NCBI GenBank assembly: GCA_031261455.1
Contig: JAISJP010000019.1
Coordinates: 93,115-157,114 of the forward strand
Reading direction: 5' to 3'
DNA length: 64,000 nucleotides
DNA from: Propionibacteriaceae bacterium
Lineage (GTDB): Bacteria; Actinomycetota; Actinomycetes; Propionibacteriales; Propionibacteriaceae
Within the stretch, counting starts at the first letter, position 1; each line of letters opens with the position of its first letter. Shown one piece after another: positions 16,654-25,824 of this stretch. A program made the position numbers and the translations under genes. Under the pieces are notes generated by a model. That model worked only from the letters and a program-made list of their open reading frames with translations. It did no database searches and was not told the DNA's origin.

Positions 16654-17555
16654 GTGTGTTCGTGGTGTTGTGCGGTGCACTGGTGCTTGGGGGAATGTTT
16701 GCCATTGTCAGCGGGGCATTCTTTGCCGCGGACGGCGACGTCAATGCGGTGAGCGCTGACCCGCAACGCGGTGGCCGGGCCTCGTTGTCGCAGCGAGTGG
16801 TGAGAGCGTGGCAGAGGTTGCGCCCCCGAGAACGGGCGCTGACCGCGGTTGGGCTCGCGGCAGGCGCGGTGGCATATCTCGTTACGTCGTGGCTACTGGC
16901 GCCCTTGTTGGTTCCAGCGGTAGTCATAGGACTGCCCTTACTGCTGTCCGACACACCCAACCATGAGGCCGACCTGCTGGCCGCGCTTGACCGATGGGTG
17001 CGCGCGCTGGTGGCATCGCTGCCAACCGGCAAGTCGATAGTTGAAGCCATCAAGGCTTGCGTGCCACAAGTGCCCGAGCCGCTGCACGATCATGTTGAGT
17101 TGCTGGCAATCCGACTGTCGCAAGGATGGACGCTAGATGATGCGTTGGCTGTCTTCGCAGATGAGGCGGATAGCGCTCAGTGCAACGCGGTGGCCGCGTC
17201 ACTACTGGTGGCGGGAAGGCGAGGCGGCATTGGAGCCACCGACACTCTGTCGGCGTTGGCGGACTCCATTCAAGACCGACTGGCTGCGGCCCGCGAGATT
17301 GCACTGGAACGCGCCAAACCTCGTATCGTGGCCCGCCAGATCACCTTCATCACTGGTTCTGTGGTGGCGTTCTCATGCGTGACGAATCCCGGCTATTTTG
17401 CCGCCTACAGTTCCGGCATTGGTTCCGCGATTCTCGTGGCGTTGGTGGGGCTTTTCTTCCTCGCCCTGGCGAAACTGAGAGTCATGGCTGCGGCACCCGT
17501 GAGCGAACGCATCTTGGTACTCTCTCCAGAACGCGGGAGATTGGCCCATGCCTAG
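16650..17555 (+). CDS. tadB: Tad pilus inner-membrane platform protein TadB
   Basis: 301 residues from the ATG at 16650, which overlaps the tadA stop; the upstream extension of the frame is inside tadA. A TM helix at the N-terminus, a TM pair at about 70-105, a cytoplasmic four-helix GspF/T2SSF domain (LDRWVRALVASLPTGKSI to the ALERAKPRIV region), and a C-terminal TM pair are visible. With TadC it forms the platform that couples TadA to the pilus. It overlaps tadC by eight bases. Confidence 0.9.
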   Translation: MSVFVVLCGALVLGGMFAIVSGAFFAADGDVNAVSADPQRGGRASLSQRVVRAWQRLRPRERALTAVGLAAGAVAYLVTSWLLAPLLVPAVVIGLPLLLSDTPNHEADLLAALDRWVRALVASLPTGKSIVEAIKACVPQVPEPLHDHVELLAIRLSQGWTLDDALAVFADEADSAQCNAVAASLLVAGRRGGIGATDTLSALADSIQDRLAAAREIALERAKPRIVARQITFITGSVVAFSCVTNPGYFAAYSSGIGSAILVALVGLFFLALAKLRVMAAAPVSERILVLSPERGRLAHA

Positions 17556-18540
17556 TCTCACTATTCTCATCATGGTCTCCGGGTGTCTAGTCGGCGGGGG
17601 CTTGTGGAATGCCGCACGCGGACTGTCTCGCAACAGACCACCTCGGTTGGATGACGCGCTGGCACTGTTGGGACCGCGCGAAAAGGGCGACAACGTCGCG
17701 TCTGCATCTGGAGGCGAGTCCGGTGGAGCCAACCCGTTCTTCGCTACATCGGCGAACGTGCGTGAAGTGGCGCTAGCTACTCACGAGGATGACGGATCGG
17801 TCGCATCCGAGAACCGCTTGGAGTCGATGGCAGCTCAAGCATTTCACGCCGCGCACTTGGGTGTGGGTTCCAAGAACGAGCAACTGCTCACGTTGCAGGG
17901 TCGCAGTACAGCCGAGTTTATGGCGTCCAAACTAATCCTTGCCTTCGGCGGGGCCATAGCACCTGCCCTGATGGCCTGGGTTGGCATGATGCTGCACTTG
18001 GGTTGGGGGGCAGCTCCCCTAGGCCTGTCGCTCGTCTGCACGGTGGGCGGGTTCTTCCTCCCTGATCTGCAACTGAGAAGCACATCGGCGCAAACCCGCA
18101 AGACATCGGCGGCGGCGCTGAGCGTCTACTTTGACCTAGTGACTCTGGAGCGGCTCGCCAACGCCTCGGCAACGCAGGCGCTAACGTCCGCTGCAGCCAT
18201 GGGCGATGCTCCTCTGTTTCGCTCCATCTCAGCGTCGCTAGAACACGCGCGCATGCAGCAACGCGCTCCATGGCCCGAACTGCACTACCTTGCCGCTCAA
18301 CTGGGCTTGGATGAACTGCATGATATTGCGGACATCATGGCGTTGGATGAACAGGGCGCGGCGCTTGCTCACACCCTGCGCGCACGCGTGCGTGAACTGC
18401 GACATGCCCAGCTGAACGCCGACAAGGCCAGTGCTCAGGAGAAAACCGAGGCGATGACCGTATGGATGGTGCTTCCCGTGCTGGCATTCGCACTGCTCTT
18501 CCTCACCCCGCCGCTGTTGAGCCTCACGGGGATGGCTTGA
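17548..18540 (+). CDS. tadC: Tad pilus inner-membrane platform protein TadC
   Basis: 330 residues, type II secretion F domain family. It has an N-terminal TM, a polar stretch, a TM pair near residues 130-170 (LILAFGGAIAPALMAWVGMM, LGLSLVCTVGGFFLPDL), a cytoplasmic helical domain (SVYFDLVTLERLANASATQA), and a final TM (WMVLPVLAFALLFLTPPLLS). It is the partner of TadB. The next gene, the pilin, begins 88 bases downstream and has its own Shine-Dalgarno (AAGGAG). Confidence 0.9.
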   Translation: MPSLTILIMVSGCLVGGGLWNAARGLSRNRPPRLDDALALLGPREKGDNVASASGGESGGANPFFATSANVREVALATHEDDGSVASENRLESMAAQAFHAAHLGVGSKNEQLLTLQGRSTAEFMASKLILAFGGAIAPALMAWVGMMLHLGWGAAPLGLSLVCTVGGFFLPDLQLRSTSAQTRKTSAAALSVYFDLVTLERLANASATQALTSAAAMGDAPLFRSISASLEHARMQQRAPWPELHYLAAQLGLDELHDIADIMALDEQGAALAHTLRARVRELRHAQLNADKASAQEKTEAMTVWMVLPVLAFALLFLTPPLLSLTGMA

Positions 18541-18628
18541 ACGCGTGCCACATCCCCCACTTGGCCTCCACCCCCTCAACCGTCCGCACCAAACCAACTG
18601 AAGAAACAACAACTAAGGAGAAACTCCA

Positions 18629-18823
18629 ATGGATAAGACAATGAACGCCATGACAACGACGTACCTGAATATGACAACCGCAATTCGTGAGTTGCAAGCC
18701 AAGAGCGAGCGTGGGTTGTCGCAGTCAACCGAGAACGCGATCCTGCTCGCTGGAGCAGTCGCCGTGGCGGGCATCATCATCACGGTGATCACCGCCTACG
18801 TGAAGAGCCATCTGCCCAGCTAG
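18629..18823 (+). CDS. flp: Flp-type pilin
   Basis: 64 residues. A polar leader ends in RG, followed by LSQSTENAILLAGAVAVAGI, a hydrophobic helix with an early glutamate as in Flp pilins; the likely prepilin cleavage is after the Gly of ERG. GGAG lies eight bases before the ATG. It would be the major subunit of the Tad pilus. No prepilin peptidase gene is in the window. A perfect hairpin overlaps the stop codon. Confidence 0.85.
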   Translation: MDKTMNAMTTTYLNMTTAIRELQAKSERGLSQSTENAILLAGAVAVAGIIITVITAYVKSHLPS

Positions 18824-18834
18824 TTGGGCAGATG
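18809..18834 (+). terminator. Hairpin spanning the flp stop codon
   Basis: CATCTGCCCA (18809-18818) and TGGGCAGATG (18825-18834) pair perfectly around GCTAGT, which contains the stop TAG. There is no T-run. It is well placed to protect the flp mRNA 3' end or to cause partial termination before the minor pilin genes. Confidence 0.6.
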
Positions 18835-18937
18835 GGCAGTCCGATGAACCCAACGTGCAGCGTTCACGCTCGGCCAGGGGCATCGCGTTCGCACCATCAC
18901 CAGTCACCCGTAACGATTCAATACGAAAGTGGGCCCA

Positions 18938-19303
18938 ATGAGCCAAAGAGGAATGAGCGAGTCCGTCCAATGGACGCTGTTGATGCCCGTGTTTATTACT
19001 TGCGTGCTGGCGTTGATCCAAAGTGCGATCTGGCTGAACGCCCGCAGTGCTGCGGTCGAAGCGGCCTTCACCGCAGCCGAGGTGGCCGCCGAAGCTGGTG
19101 GCAGTTGGGACACCAAGGTGAACGCCGCCACGCGTGCCGCTGACCGCGTGCTCACCCATGCCGGGCTCAACAACCCCTCCACCAGAGTCACGACTGCTGG
19201 CGGACTGGTCACCGTGAAGGTCAGCGCAACCACCAAATCGTTCATCTCGTGGTTGGCGACCGACGTCACAGCCACCGCAAGCCGTCCATTGGAGAACCCA
19301 TGA
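18938..19303 (+). CDS. TadE-like minor pilin/pseudopilin
   Basis: 121 residues. The start MSQRGMSESVQWTLLMPVFI has the TadE pattern: a short polar leader, a glutamate five residues after Gly-Met, then a hydrophobic helix. The remainder (VEAAFTAAEVAAEAGG, VKVSATTKSF) is Ala/Thr-rich as in TadE-like proteins. A GTG at 18929 and an ATG at 18953 are alternative starts. It overlaps the next gene by ATGA. Confidence 0.75.
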   Translation: MSQRGMSESVQWTLLMPVFITCVLALIQSAIWLNARSAAVEAAFTAAEVAAEAGGSWDTKVNAATRAADRVLTHAGLNNPSTRVTTAGGLVTVKVSATTKSFISWLATDVTATASRPLENP

Positions 19304-19779
19304 CAACCATGACGAGAAGCACACGGAGCGCCACCATGCGTGCTCACTGGTTCGCGTCTGCAACTGGCCCGAACAGAGCAACCACCCCGAATACGCGGGG
19401 CGCCACTGCGGTCGAAGTGGCGCTGCTGGTGCCCGTGCTGGTGCTAGTGGCGGCCATGGCCTGTGCGCTGTGGCGGCTCTCGTGGGCACAGAGTCAGTTG
19501 AACGCGGCAGCGGCGGCCGGGGCGCGCTACATCTCACTGCATCCTTACTCGGGCAACACAGATGCGCTCGCCGCAGACCTTGTCGCCGCAGACATGGCGA
19601 CGGCTGGACTGTATTGCACCTCACTGGCAGTCAACGTCTCCCACGAAGTGCCTTATGTCAGTGCCAGCGCAAGCTGCACTGTCCAATTGAGAGACCTCCT
19701 GGTCCCTGGCCTACCCGCCTCCATCACGTTGCGGGCCACGGCCACCGAACTGCTCGATACTTTCAGGGAGCAACCATGA
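19300..19779 (+). CDS. TadE/TadF-like minor pilin
   Basis: 159 residues from the ATG at 19300 (GGAG six bases upstream). An unusually long basic leader of about 34 residues ends RGATAVEVALLVPVLVLVAA, the TadE signature with Gly-Ala cleavage, Glu at +5 and a hydrophobic helix. The C-terminal part contains a Cys pair (LYCTSL and SASCTVQL) that could form a disulfide outside the cell. It overlaps the LysM gene start by ATGA, so both are co-translated. Confidence 0.8.
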   Translation: MTTMTRSTRSATMRAHWFASATGPNRATTPNTRGATAVEVALLVPVLVLVAAMACALWRLSWAQSQLNAAAAAGARYISLHPYSGNTDALAADLVAADMATAGLYCTSLAVNVSHEVPYVSASASCTVQLRDLLVPGLPASITLRATATELLDTFREQP

Positions 19780-22700
19780 TAAGACTGATGAAAGCGCTGG
19801 CATCGATCACTGCGATTATTCTGCTGGTCGCCGCGTCACCGGTAGCGCTGGTGACGTGGGGAAAGCTGAACAACCTTGCCACCGTGGACTGGATACGTCT
19901 GTTCACCCGCCCGGATGATGGCAGCTTCCTGCTAGGGCTGCTGACACTCATCGGCTGGCTGGCGTGGGCGAGCGCCACCTGCTCGCTGGTGGGCGAAACC
20001 ATCGCGCAGCTTCGTCACAGACCACTGTCTCTTCGACTCCCCGGCACCGCCTGGTTTGCGCCTGCGGCCGTGGCCCTAATCGGAGCAGTGGCCACGTTGG
20101 GAACTATCGGCACTGCGGTCAGCGTGTTTGGTCATCCGAACGCCGCTGTCTCATTCACCGACACCAGCACGGCGTCAGACGGTGCCGCGACGACGTGGGT
20201 TGGCTCCCCTGCCGAACAGGTAGCGACGAGTTCCGATGCCGCGGAGTTGACCGACACCACTGACGCCCTCGCTGCTAGCGGCACTGCAACATCGGGCACG
20301 CCCCGGCGAACCGTGGAGTCGCTCACTGGAGCATCCGAACCTCAGCCCTACCTCGTTAGACCCGGCGATGACCTCTGGAGTCTGGCCGAGACCTACCTAG
20401 GCAGTGGGGCGCGGTGGGGCGAGATACTGACCGAAAATGACTCGTCTTTGCTCGGCCCGCTCGCCGAACTGAAGCCCGGCACCGTGCTGATACTTCCGGC
20501 AACCTCCGGAGTGACGCCCGCCAGTGTTCCTGCTCCAGACATGCCTGCGAACGTCGAGGAGCTAACCCCAAGCCATCCCCTGCCACAACTGCAGCACCAC
20601 GAGCCGGCAAGCATCGTCGTCCACTCTGGCGATACCCTGTGGGACCTAGCCGAAACACACTTGGGTGACGCCTACCAGTGGCCGCAACTGCATGAGGCCA
20701 ATCAGAACGCGGTCGTCAACCCCGACCTGATTTATCCCGGTCAGGAACTGCGACTACCATCCTCGGTGGTCGACAGCCTCTCCGTCACCGAAGGCTCCCC
20801 AACTACCGAGAGCCCCTCCACAGTTGAAGACCTACCTACGGCCGAAGACTCTTCTGTAACTGACGTCCGTTCTACGGCAGGAAGCGCCTCCACCGTTGAG
20901 GACTCTCGCGTGACACTGGAAGGTGGTGCCTCCATGCCTGATTACGATGGCTCACCAGCCCCGACTGATGGCAGAGTGAGCGATGTCGGCAAGCCAACAT
21001 TTGAGCGGCAAACTACGGAAGACGACGCGACCGCGCCGGAATCGCTGAGCACCGCTGAACGCTTACTCGCCATCCTCGGCCCGTTGGGCCCGACGGCAGC
21101 AGCAGCAGTGTTACTTGCGTGCCAAGCTCGACGAGCGGCACAACTGCGTCATCGGGCACTGGGACGAGCCGTCCCGACTTTGGAGGAGGCGATCACTCGC
21201 TTTGAGACGGCGCTGACGAAGAGCGCCGCCACCGGAGCAACGCCTGAGCAGTTCCACGATGGCGTCATGACCTACGTCGTGTTGGGCGTCAGTGACGATG
21301 AGGTGCGACAGCAGGTGGAACTCGACCTTGCGAACGCGGGAGTTGTCTGTCTCTATGGCGACGAGAACGTCTGCAACGGCCTCTTGGGAACGATAACCAC
21401 TCAGTTGTTGCGGTCATGCTCGCGGGCAGAGTTGACGATGCACTGCGTCGTGGGCGAGCATCAATGGCTGAGCAACTTGGATGACGGCCTCATCACCTGG
21501 TTCGACGACACTGACGCGCTGCTCGCTGAGGCGACCCGCACGGCGCTTGAGCGGCTAGCCCATTTGCAGACCTACGAAACCGTTCTTGGCAAGCAGACAA
21601 AGCCTGAATACGGAGCCGCTTGGATACCTCAGTTCTACGCACTGAGCGCCCCCAACGCAGTCTTCGACGCGCACGTCGACTTCGCTGCGGCGGGCATCAC
21701 GGTGTTGGTTGCGGGAGGGTCGCCACAGGCGTCGTCCAACTACTCCATTGAGGTGGGGGCGGACCGCGCTGGCACGGTACATCCGTTCGGTCAGCGCTTC
21801 GTCGCTAACGTGCTAACGCCCGACACTGAGGCGAGTCTTGCAGACTACGCAACCACCTACTCGTCCCCCTCCTTGGACCCAGCACCCTGGTGGGACGATC
21901 ATGTTCCCGATGCGCCCGACGACTTGCTGGAACCCTCCCCTTCACTGTCGGTAACGTTCGACGACATCAATCTCGCGTTCGCACAGCAGCAAAACGGAGG
22001 TCATGTGCCTAACGGAACGTTGCTGGCGTGCGACACTGCTGCCGAGGTCAACTGTGTGGCTCCCACGCTGCTCGTGTTAGGCGAGGTGTCGCTGGTTGGC
22101 TGCAGCGGCAAACTCCCAGACAAGGCGATACAACAGTGCGTCGAGTACGCCGGTTGGTTGTTGGAGCACCCGAACACCACCTCCGTCGCCATGGCCGACG
22201 CGCTGCTCGTCTCAGAGGGAACTCGGCGCTCCAACATGTCGCGACTGCGTGGGTGGCTTGGCGCGACACCGGACGGCGAACCTTACCTACCGGAGGCATA
22301 CTCGGGCAGGATGCGACTGCACCCCATGGTCACATCCGACTGGGAACAGTTCCAGGCCTTCATCGGCGCAGGGATTAACAAAGCGAGCACCGCCTCACTG
22401 ATCAGAGCGTTATCCCAAGTCCGGGGAGTTCCGTTGCAAGACGCGCCGCCGGGACTGTGGGGTTGGGCGGCCAATTGGCGCAACAACATGGTTGGGGCAA
22501 TTCGGGACGCTGCCGTGGTCCTCGGCAGTCGCGCCCTCGATGCCGAAGAGTACCCGCTGACCGAGTGGGCGTTGCAGCGCGGCGAACTCGTCGTCTCGCA
22601 CGATGACCTGCTGACCATGATCAGACTGCGCCTAGAGCACGCGCTGGGACACCGAGCAGAGGTTGACAGAATTGTGCTCGGTACCGTCCGTTTCGCCCGC

Positions 22701-22847
22701 GAAATGAGCTTTGACATCTCGAAGGAGTTAGGCCAGGTGATCAGCCATGTCACACGCCCTGATCGCGGAGGCTCCCTAGCCGAAATGCAGTCAGTCGCGA
22801 GTCACGCCATGGCTGAACCCCGCAGTGTGAGAGAGTTAAAGGCATGA
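19776..22847 (+). CDS. Large LysM-domain membrane protein with C-terminal BTAD/winged-helix-like region, Tad-associated
   Basis: 1023 residues from the ATG overlapping the previous stop; the open frame upstream lies inside the preceding gene. Three N-terminal TM segments (about 5-27, 47-75, 90-115) are followed by two LysM domains at about 190-235 and 278-328, each with GDDLWSLAETYLG or GDTLWDLAETHLG. A Ser/Thr/Glu-rich linker of tandem short repeats (VEDSxVT, TAEDSSVT) runs to about 430, then a TM segment and an Arg-rich stretch. The last 240 residues (from VEYAGWLLEHPNTTSVAMA) look like a winged helix plus an all-helical BTAD-type domain. Similar LysM-BTAD proteins accompany Tad loci in actinobacteria. 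Role: probably wall anchoring combined with a cytoplasmic signalling or scaffold domain; this is inference. Confidence 0.75.
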   Translation: MIRLMKALASITAIILLVAASPVALVTWGKLNNLATVDWIRLFTRPDDGSFLLGLLTLIGWLAWASATCSLVGETIAQLRHRPLSLRLPGTAWFAPAAVALIGAVATLGTIGTAVSVFGHPNAAVSFTDTSTASDGAATTWVGSPAEQVATSSDAAELTDTTDALAASGTATSGTPRRTVESLTGASEPQPYLVRPGDDLWSLAETYLGSGARWGEILTENDSSLLGPLAELKPGTVLILPATSGVTPASVPAPDMPANVEELTPSHPLPQLQHHEPASIVVHSGDTLWDLAETHLGDAYQWPQLHEANQNAVVNPDLIYPGQELRLPSSVVDSLSVTEGSPTTESPSTVEDLPTAEDSSVTDVRSTAGSASTVEDSRVTLEGGASMPDYDGSPAPTDGRVSDVGKPTFERQTTEDDATAPESLSTAERLLAILGPLGPTAAAAVLLACQARRAAQLRHRALGRAVPTLEEAITRFETALTKSAATGATPEQFHDGVMTYVVLGVSDDEVRQQVELDLANAGVVCLYGDENVCNGLLGTITTQLLRSCSRAELTMHCVVGEHQWLSNLDDGLITWFDDTDALLAEATRTALERLAHLQTYETVLGKQTKPEYGAAWIPQFYALSAPNAVFDAHVDFAAAGITVLVAGGSPQASSNYSIEVGADRAGTVHPFGQRFVANVLTPDTEASLADYATTYSSPSLDPAPWWDDHVPDAPDDLLEPSPSLSVTFDDINLAFAQQQNGGHVPNGTLLACDTAAEVNCVAPTLLVLGEVSLVGCSGKLPDKAIQQCVEYAGWLLEHPNTTSVAMADALLVSEGTRRSNMSRLRGWLGATPDGEPYLPEAYSGRMRLHPMVTSDWEQFQAFIGAGINKASTASLIRALSQVRGVPLQDAPPGLWGWAANWRNNMVGAIRDAAVVLGSRALDAEEYPLTEWALQRGELVVSHDDLLTMIRLRLEHALGHRAEVDRIVLGTVRFAREMSFDISKELGQVISHVTRPDRGGSLAEMQSVASHAMAEPRSVRELKA

Positions 22848-24223
22848 CAACGACGTTGACGTTCCTCGGGGCCGCAGGCACCGTTACTGGCAGCAAGTAC
22901 CTTCTTGAGACCGGCAAGCGTCGGCTGCTGATCGACGCTGGACAGTTCCAAGGCGACAAAGATCTGCGCCTGCTCAACTGGGAACCGTTCCCGGTGAGCC
23001 CCTCGTCGATCACGGATGTGCTGCTCACGCATGCCCATCTTGACCACGTTGGGTATCTTCCGCGTCTGGTCAAGCAGGGGTTCCGTGGCCCAGTATGGGC
23101 AACTGATGGCACCCAACAGCTCAGCGAGATCGTGCTCGCCGATGCTGCGAAGTTGCAGGAGCAGGATGCCAAGAACGCGGCCAAGGGTGGCTACTCGCGG
23201 CATGAGAGCCCGGAGCCGTTGTTCGACAGCGAGGACGCCGAGAAGGCGATGAAACTGTTTCGTTTCGCCGATTTCGACAAGGACATCAGCCTTGGGGACG
23301 GCATCACCATCCACCTGACCCGCACCGCGCATATCCTCGGATCGGCGTCCATCCGCGTCACCACTCCCGACGCAGAGGTTGTCTTCTCGGGCGACCTTGG
23401 CCGCCACGACCATCCGGTGCTGCGCCCACGCGAGATTCCCGAAGGCGCGCCCACCGTGCTCGTCGAGTCAACGTATGGTGACCGCGAGCATCCTGAGTGG
23501 GATGAAGAGCCGCACGAGGAGTTTGCCGATGCCATCCGTCGCACCATCGCACGCAAGGGCAACGTGCTGATTCCGGCATTTGCCGTGGACCGCACCGAAG
23601 TGTTGCTGCGCACCCTCAACCAGATGCGCGATGCCGGGCGAATCCCCGACGTGCCCATCTACATCAACTCCCCCATGGGCGTGAAGGCACTCGATGTGTA
23701 TCAGGACCCGTTGCAGCGCGACGAACTGCGCGAGGATCTGCGCGACTCCGAACTGTTGGACATGACCAACGTGCATGAAGTTACGAGCACCGAAGAATCA
23801 ATGCAACTCAACCACCCCAACCAGCCGAGCATCATCATCTCTTCCTCGGGTATGGCAACCGGCGGCCGAGTGGTGCATCACTTGGAACACATGCTGCCCG
23901 ACCCCCGCAACACCGTTGTGTTCACCGGCTATCAGGCTGCGGGCACTAGGGGCAGCCGCCTCATCGGTGGAGAAACCGAACTGAAGATGTACGGTCGCTA
24001 CATCCCCGTGCGCGCCGAAGTGCTGTTGGACGACGGCTTCTCAGTGCATGCCGACGCCTCCGACCTGATGGACTGGCTCAAGGCACTAGACCCGCAGCCA
24101 AAGATCGTCTTCTGCGTGCACGGCGAGAAGGGCGCCCCCGTGCTAGCCAAGCGGATTCGCGAAGAGTTGGGCATCATGGCCGTCGTGCCGAAGTACAAGG
24201 AGCGGGTGGTCCTCTCCAAGTAG
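22844..24223 (+). CDS. Beta-CASP metallo-beta-lactamase-fold hydrolase (RNase-like)
   Basis: 459 residues with the CPSF/Ysh1-type order: FLGAAGTVTGSKYLLE, the metal motif LLTHAHLDHVGYLPRL, a distal His (TAHILGSASIRV), VFSGDLGRHDHP, and beta-CASP motifs (VESTYGDREHP, IPAFAVDRTE, SGMATGGRVVHHL, VHADASDLMDWL). This class is an RNA-processing exo- or endonuclease family in bacteria and archaea. Its ATG overlaps the LysM stop by four bases, so it is translationally coupled to the Tad operon, yet it has no known pilus role. Confidence 0.9.
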   Translation: MTTTLTFLGAAGTVTGSKYLLETGKRRLLIDAGQFQGDKDLRLLNWEPFPVSPSSITDVLLTHAHLDHVGYLPRLVKQGFRGPVWATDGTQQLSEIVLADAAKLQEQDAKNAAKGGYSRHESPEPLFDSEDAEKAMKLFRFADFDKDISLGDGITIHLTRTAHILGSASIRVTTPDAEVVFSGDLGRHDHPVLRPREIPEGAPTVLVESTYGDREHPEWDEEPHEEFADAIRRTIARKGNVLIPAFAVDRTEVLLRTLNQMRDAGRIPDVPIYINSPMGVKALDVYQDPLQRDELREDLRDSELLDMTNVHEVTSTEESMQLNHPNQPSIIISSSGMATGGRVVHHLEHMLPDPRNTVVFTGYQAAGTRGSRLIGGETELKMYGRYIPVRAEVLLDDGFSVHADASDLMDWLKALDPQPKIVFCVHGEKGAPVLAKRIREELGIMAVVPKYKERVVLSK

Positions 24224-24255
24224 CGGACGATTTGCCTCCGCTTTCTTGGCTCCGT

Positions 24256-24363
24256 GATTCTGCGACCGCGCTGCGTTTGCGCAGAATCACGCGAAAACGT
24301 AGCGGAGCCGGCTGTACGTCATCCTGCTCGCAGCGGCAGGACCCCGCAGCGGCAGGACCCTGG
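24256..24363. repeat. Dispersed palindromic repeat cluster downstream of beta-CASP gene
   Basis: GATTCTGCG (24256-24264) and CGCAGAATC (24280-24288) form a perfect stem; a second, degenerate unit CGTCATCCTGCTCGCAGCGG follows with the short direct repeat CGCAGCGGCAGGACC occurring twice. It separates the convergent beta-CASP and dnaB genes and may act as a bidirectional terminator. Confidence 0.7.
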
Positions 24364-24378
24364 GGCAGCGCTAACCAC

Positions 24379-25824
24379 CTAGAACTCTTCTCGGGTGAAC
24401 TCGGATTCTATGAATCTTGAGTAGTGGCCTTGGAAGATGACGTTGACTCTGCCTGTGGGGCCGTTGCGGTTCTTCGCCAAGATGAACACGCCCTCGCCGC
24501 GCCGATCAGGTTGGCCGCTGCCGTCTTGCACCTCGGCGGTGGTGCCGCCTTCGCTGACCCGCTGTTTGTTCTCGGTGAACTGGTGCAGCAGGATCACCGT
24601 ATCGGCGTCCTGTTCCAGAGCGCCGGACTCACGCAGTTGCGCCAAGTTTGGCTCTTTCAGGCCGCCGTCTTTGCTGTCGGTGGTGGAGCCACGGTTCAAC
24701 TGGGCCAGCGCCACGACGGGAACCTGCAACTCTTTGGCGAGCAGCTTTACTTGGCGGGAGAACTCTGCCACTTCCACCTGACGGCTCTCGACGCGCTTGC
24801 CGCTGGACATCAACTGGATGTAGTCGATGATGACCAACTGGAGGTTGTGGCGCTGCTTCAACCGGCGCGCCTTGGTGCGAATCTCGTTCATGGTGAGACC
24901 GGGTGAGTCATCAATGAACAGCGGTGCCGCCGAGATCGACTGCGTCTTGTCTTGCAGCCTGCGGTACTCCAAGTCGCTGATCTTGCCAGCAAACATGGAA
25001 CCAAGGTTGACGCTGGCCTCAGCGGAGAGCAAGCGCATGACAATCTCGGTCTTGCCCATCTCCAACGAAAACAGAGCAGTAGCTAGGTTGTCGTTGATGG
25101 CGGCGTGAGCGGCGAGGTTGATTGCCAACATGGACTTGCCGACGCCGGGGCGGGCGGCAACGATGACCATCTGGCCGGGCATGAGCCCGTTGGTCAGCCG
25201 GTCAAGCCCGGCGAACCCGGTAGAGATGCCCCGATTCTTGCCCGCACGGGCGGCGTCAATAACGTCAAGCGTCGGGTTCAATATCTGGTCAAGGACTTCG
25301 TAGTCTTGGCTGTTCTTGCCGGTGGACACCTCAAAGATGCGCTGCTGCGCGTGATCGACGATGTCCTTAGCTTCACCTTGGCCGGAGTAGCCTCGCTGGG
25401 CGATCTCGACGGAGGCGTCGATCAGGCGGCGCAACACCGCCTTGTCGCGCACGATCTCGGCGTAGTAGGACGCATTGGCGGCGATAGAGACGTACGACAC
25501 AAGATCGATCAAATACACGGGCGAGCCGATCTTGCTCATCTGCCCGCGCTTCTCGATCTCGGCAGCGACGGTGATGGTGTCCGCTGGCATGCCGTGACCG
25601 TTGAGGTCTTCGATGGCGCTGAAGATCATCTCGTGGCGCGGCTCGTAGAAATCAGTGCCGCTGATTACCTCAAGCACCTCGCCGATGGCCTCTTTGGACA
25701 GCATCATGGCACCGAGCACGGAACGCTCGGCGGCCAAGTCCTGGGGCGGGGTGCGGTCAGAGACGCGGGTGCGCGGCTCGTCGTCATAGAGTTGCTCTAT
25801 CACTTGTGTGTCACCCCTCTCCAT
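24379..25824 (-). CDS. dnaB: Replicative DNA helicase DnaB
   Basis: 481 residues. The N-terminal helical domain begins PPQDLAAERSVLGAMMLSKE; the RecA-like domain has Walker A AARPGVGKSMLAINLA, SLEMGKTEIVMRLLSAE, Walker B LQLVIIDYIQLMS, and AELSRQ-like VEVAEFSRQVKLLAKEL; the C-terminal motif ALAQLNRG and LRESGALEQDADTVILL are intact. No intein is inserted. The ATG at 25824 and a GTG at 25803 preceded by GAGAGGGG are both plausible starts. It unwinds the replication fork as a hexamer. The usual neighbours rpsR/rplI are not present. Confidence 0.97.
   Translation of the reverse strand: MERGDTQVIEQLYDDEPRTRVSDRTPPQDLAAERSVLGAMMLSKEAIGEVLEVISGTDFYEPRHEMIFSAIEDLNGHGMPADTITVAAEIEKRGQMSKIGSPVYLIDLVSYVSIAANASYYAEIVRDKAVLRRLIDASVEIAQRGYSGQGEAKDIVDHAQQRIFEVSTGKNSQDYEVLDQILNPTLDVIDAARAGKNRGISTGFAGLDRLTNGLMPGQMVIVAARPGVGKSMLAINLAAHAAINDNLATALFSLEMGKTEIVMRLLSAEASVNLGSMFAGKISDLEYRRLQDKTQSISAAPLFIDDSPGLTMNEIRTKARRLKQRHNLQLVIIDYIQLMSSGKRVESRQVEVAEFSRQVKLLAKELQVPVVALAQLNRGSTTDSKDGGLKEPNLAQLRESGALEQDADTVILLHQFTENKQRVSEGGTTAEVQDGSGQPDRRGEGVFILAKNRNGPTGRVNVIFQGHYSRFIESEFTREEF

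Noticed and set aside
20761..20935. Tandem DNA repeat in the LysM gene linker as a variable-number repeat
   Set aside because: The units (VEDS, TAEDS and similar) are degenerate at DNA level, so recent copy-number change is unlikely.
24379..25824. Intein in dnaB
   Set aside because: The protein is full-length at 481 residues with all helicase motifs contiguous; no splicing-domain insertion.
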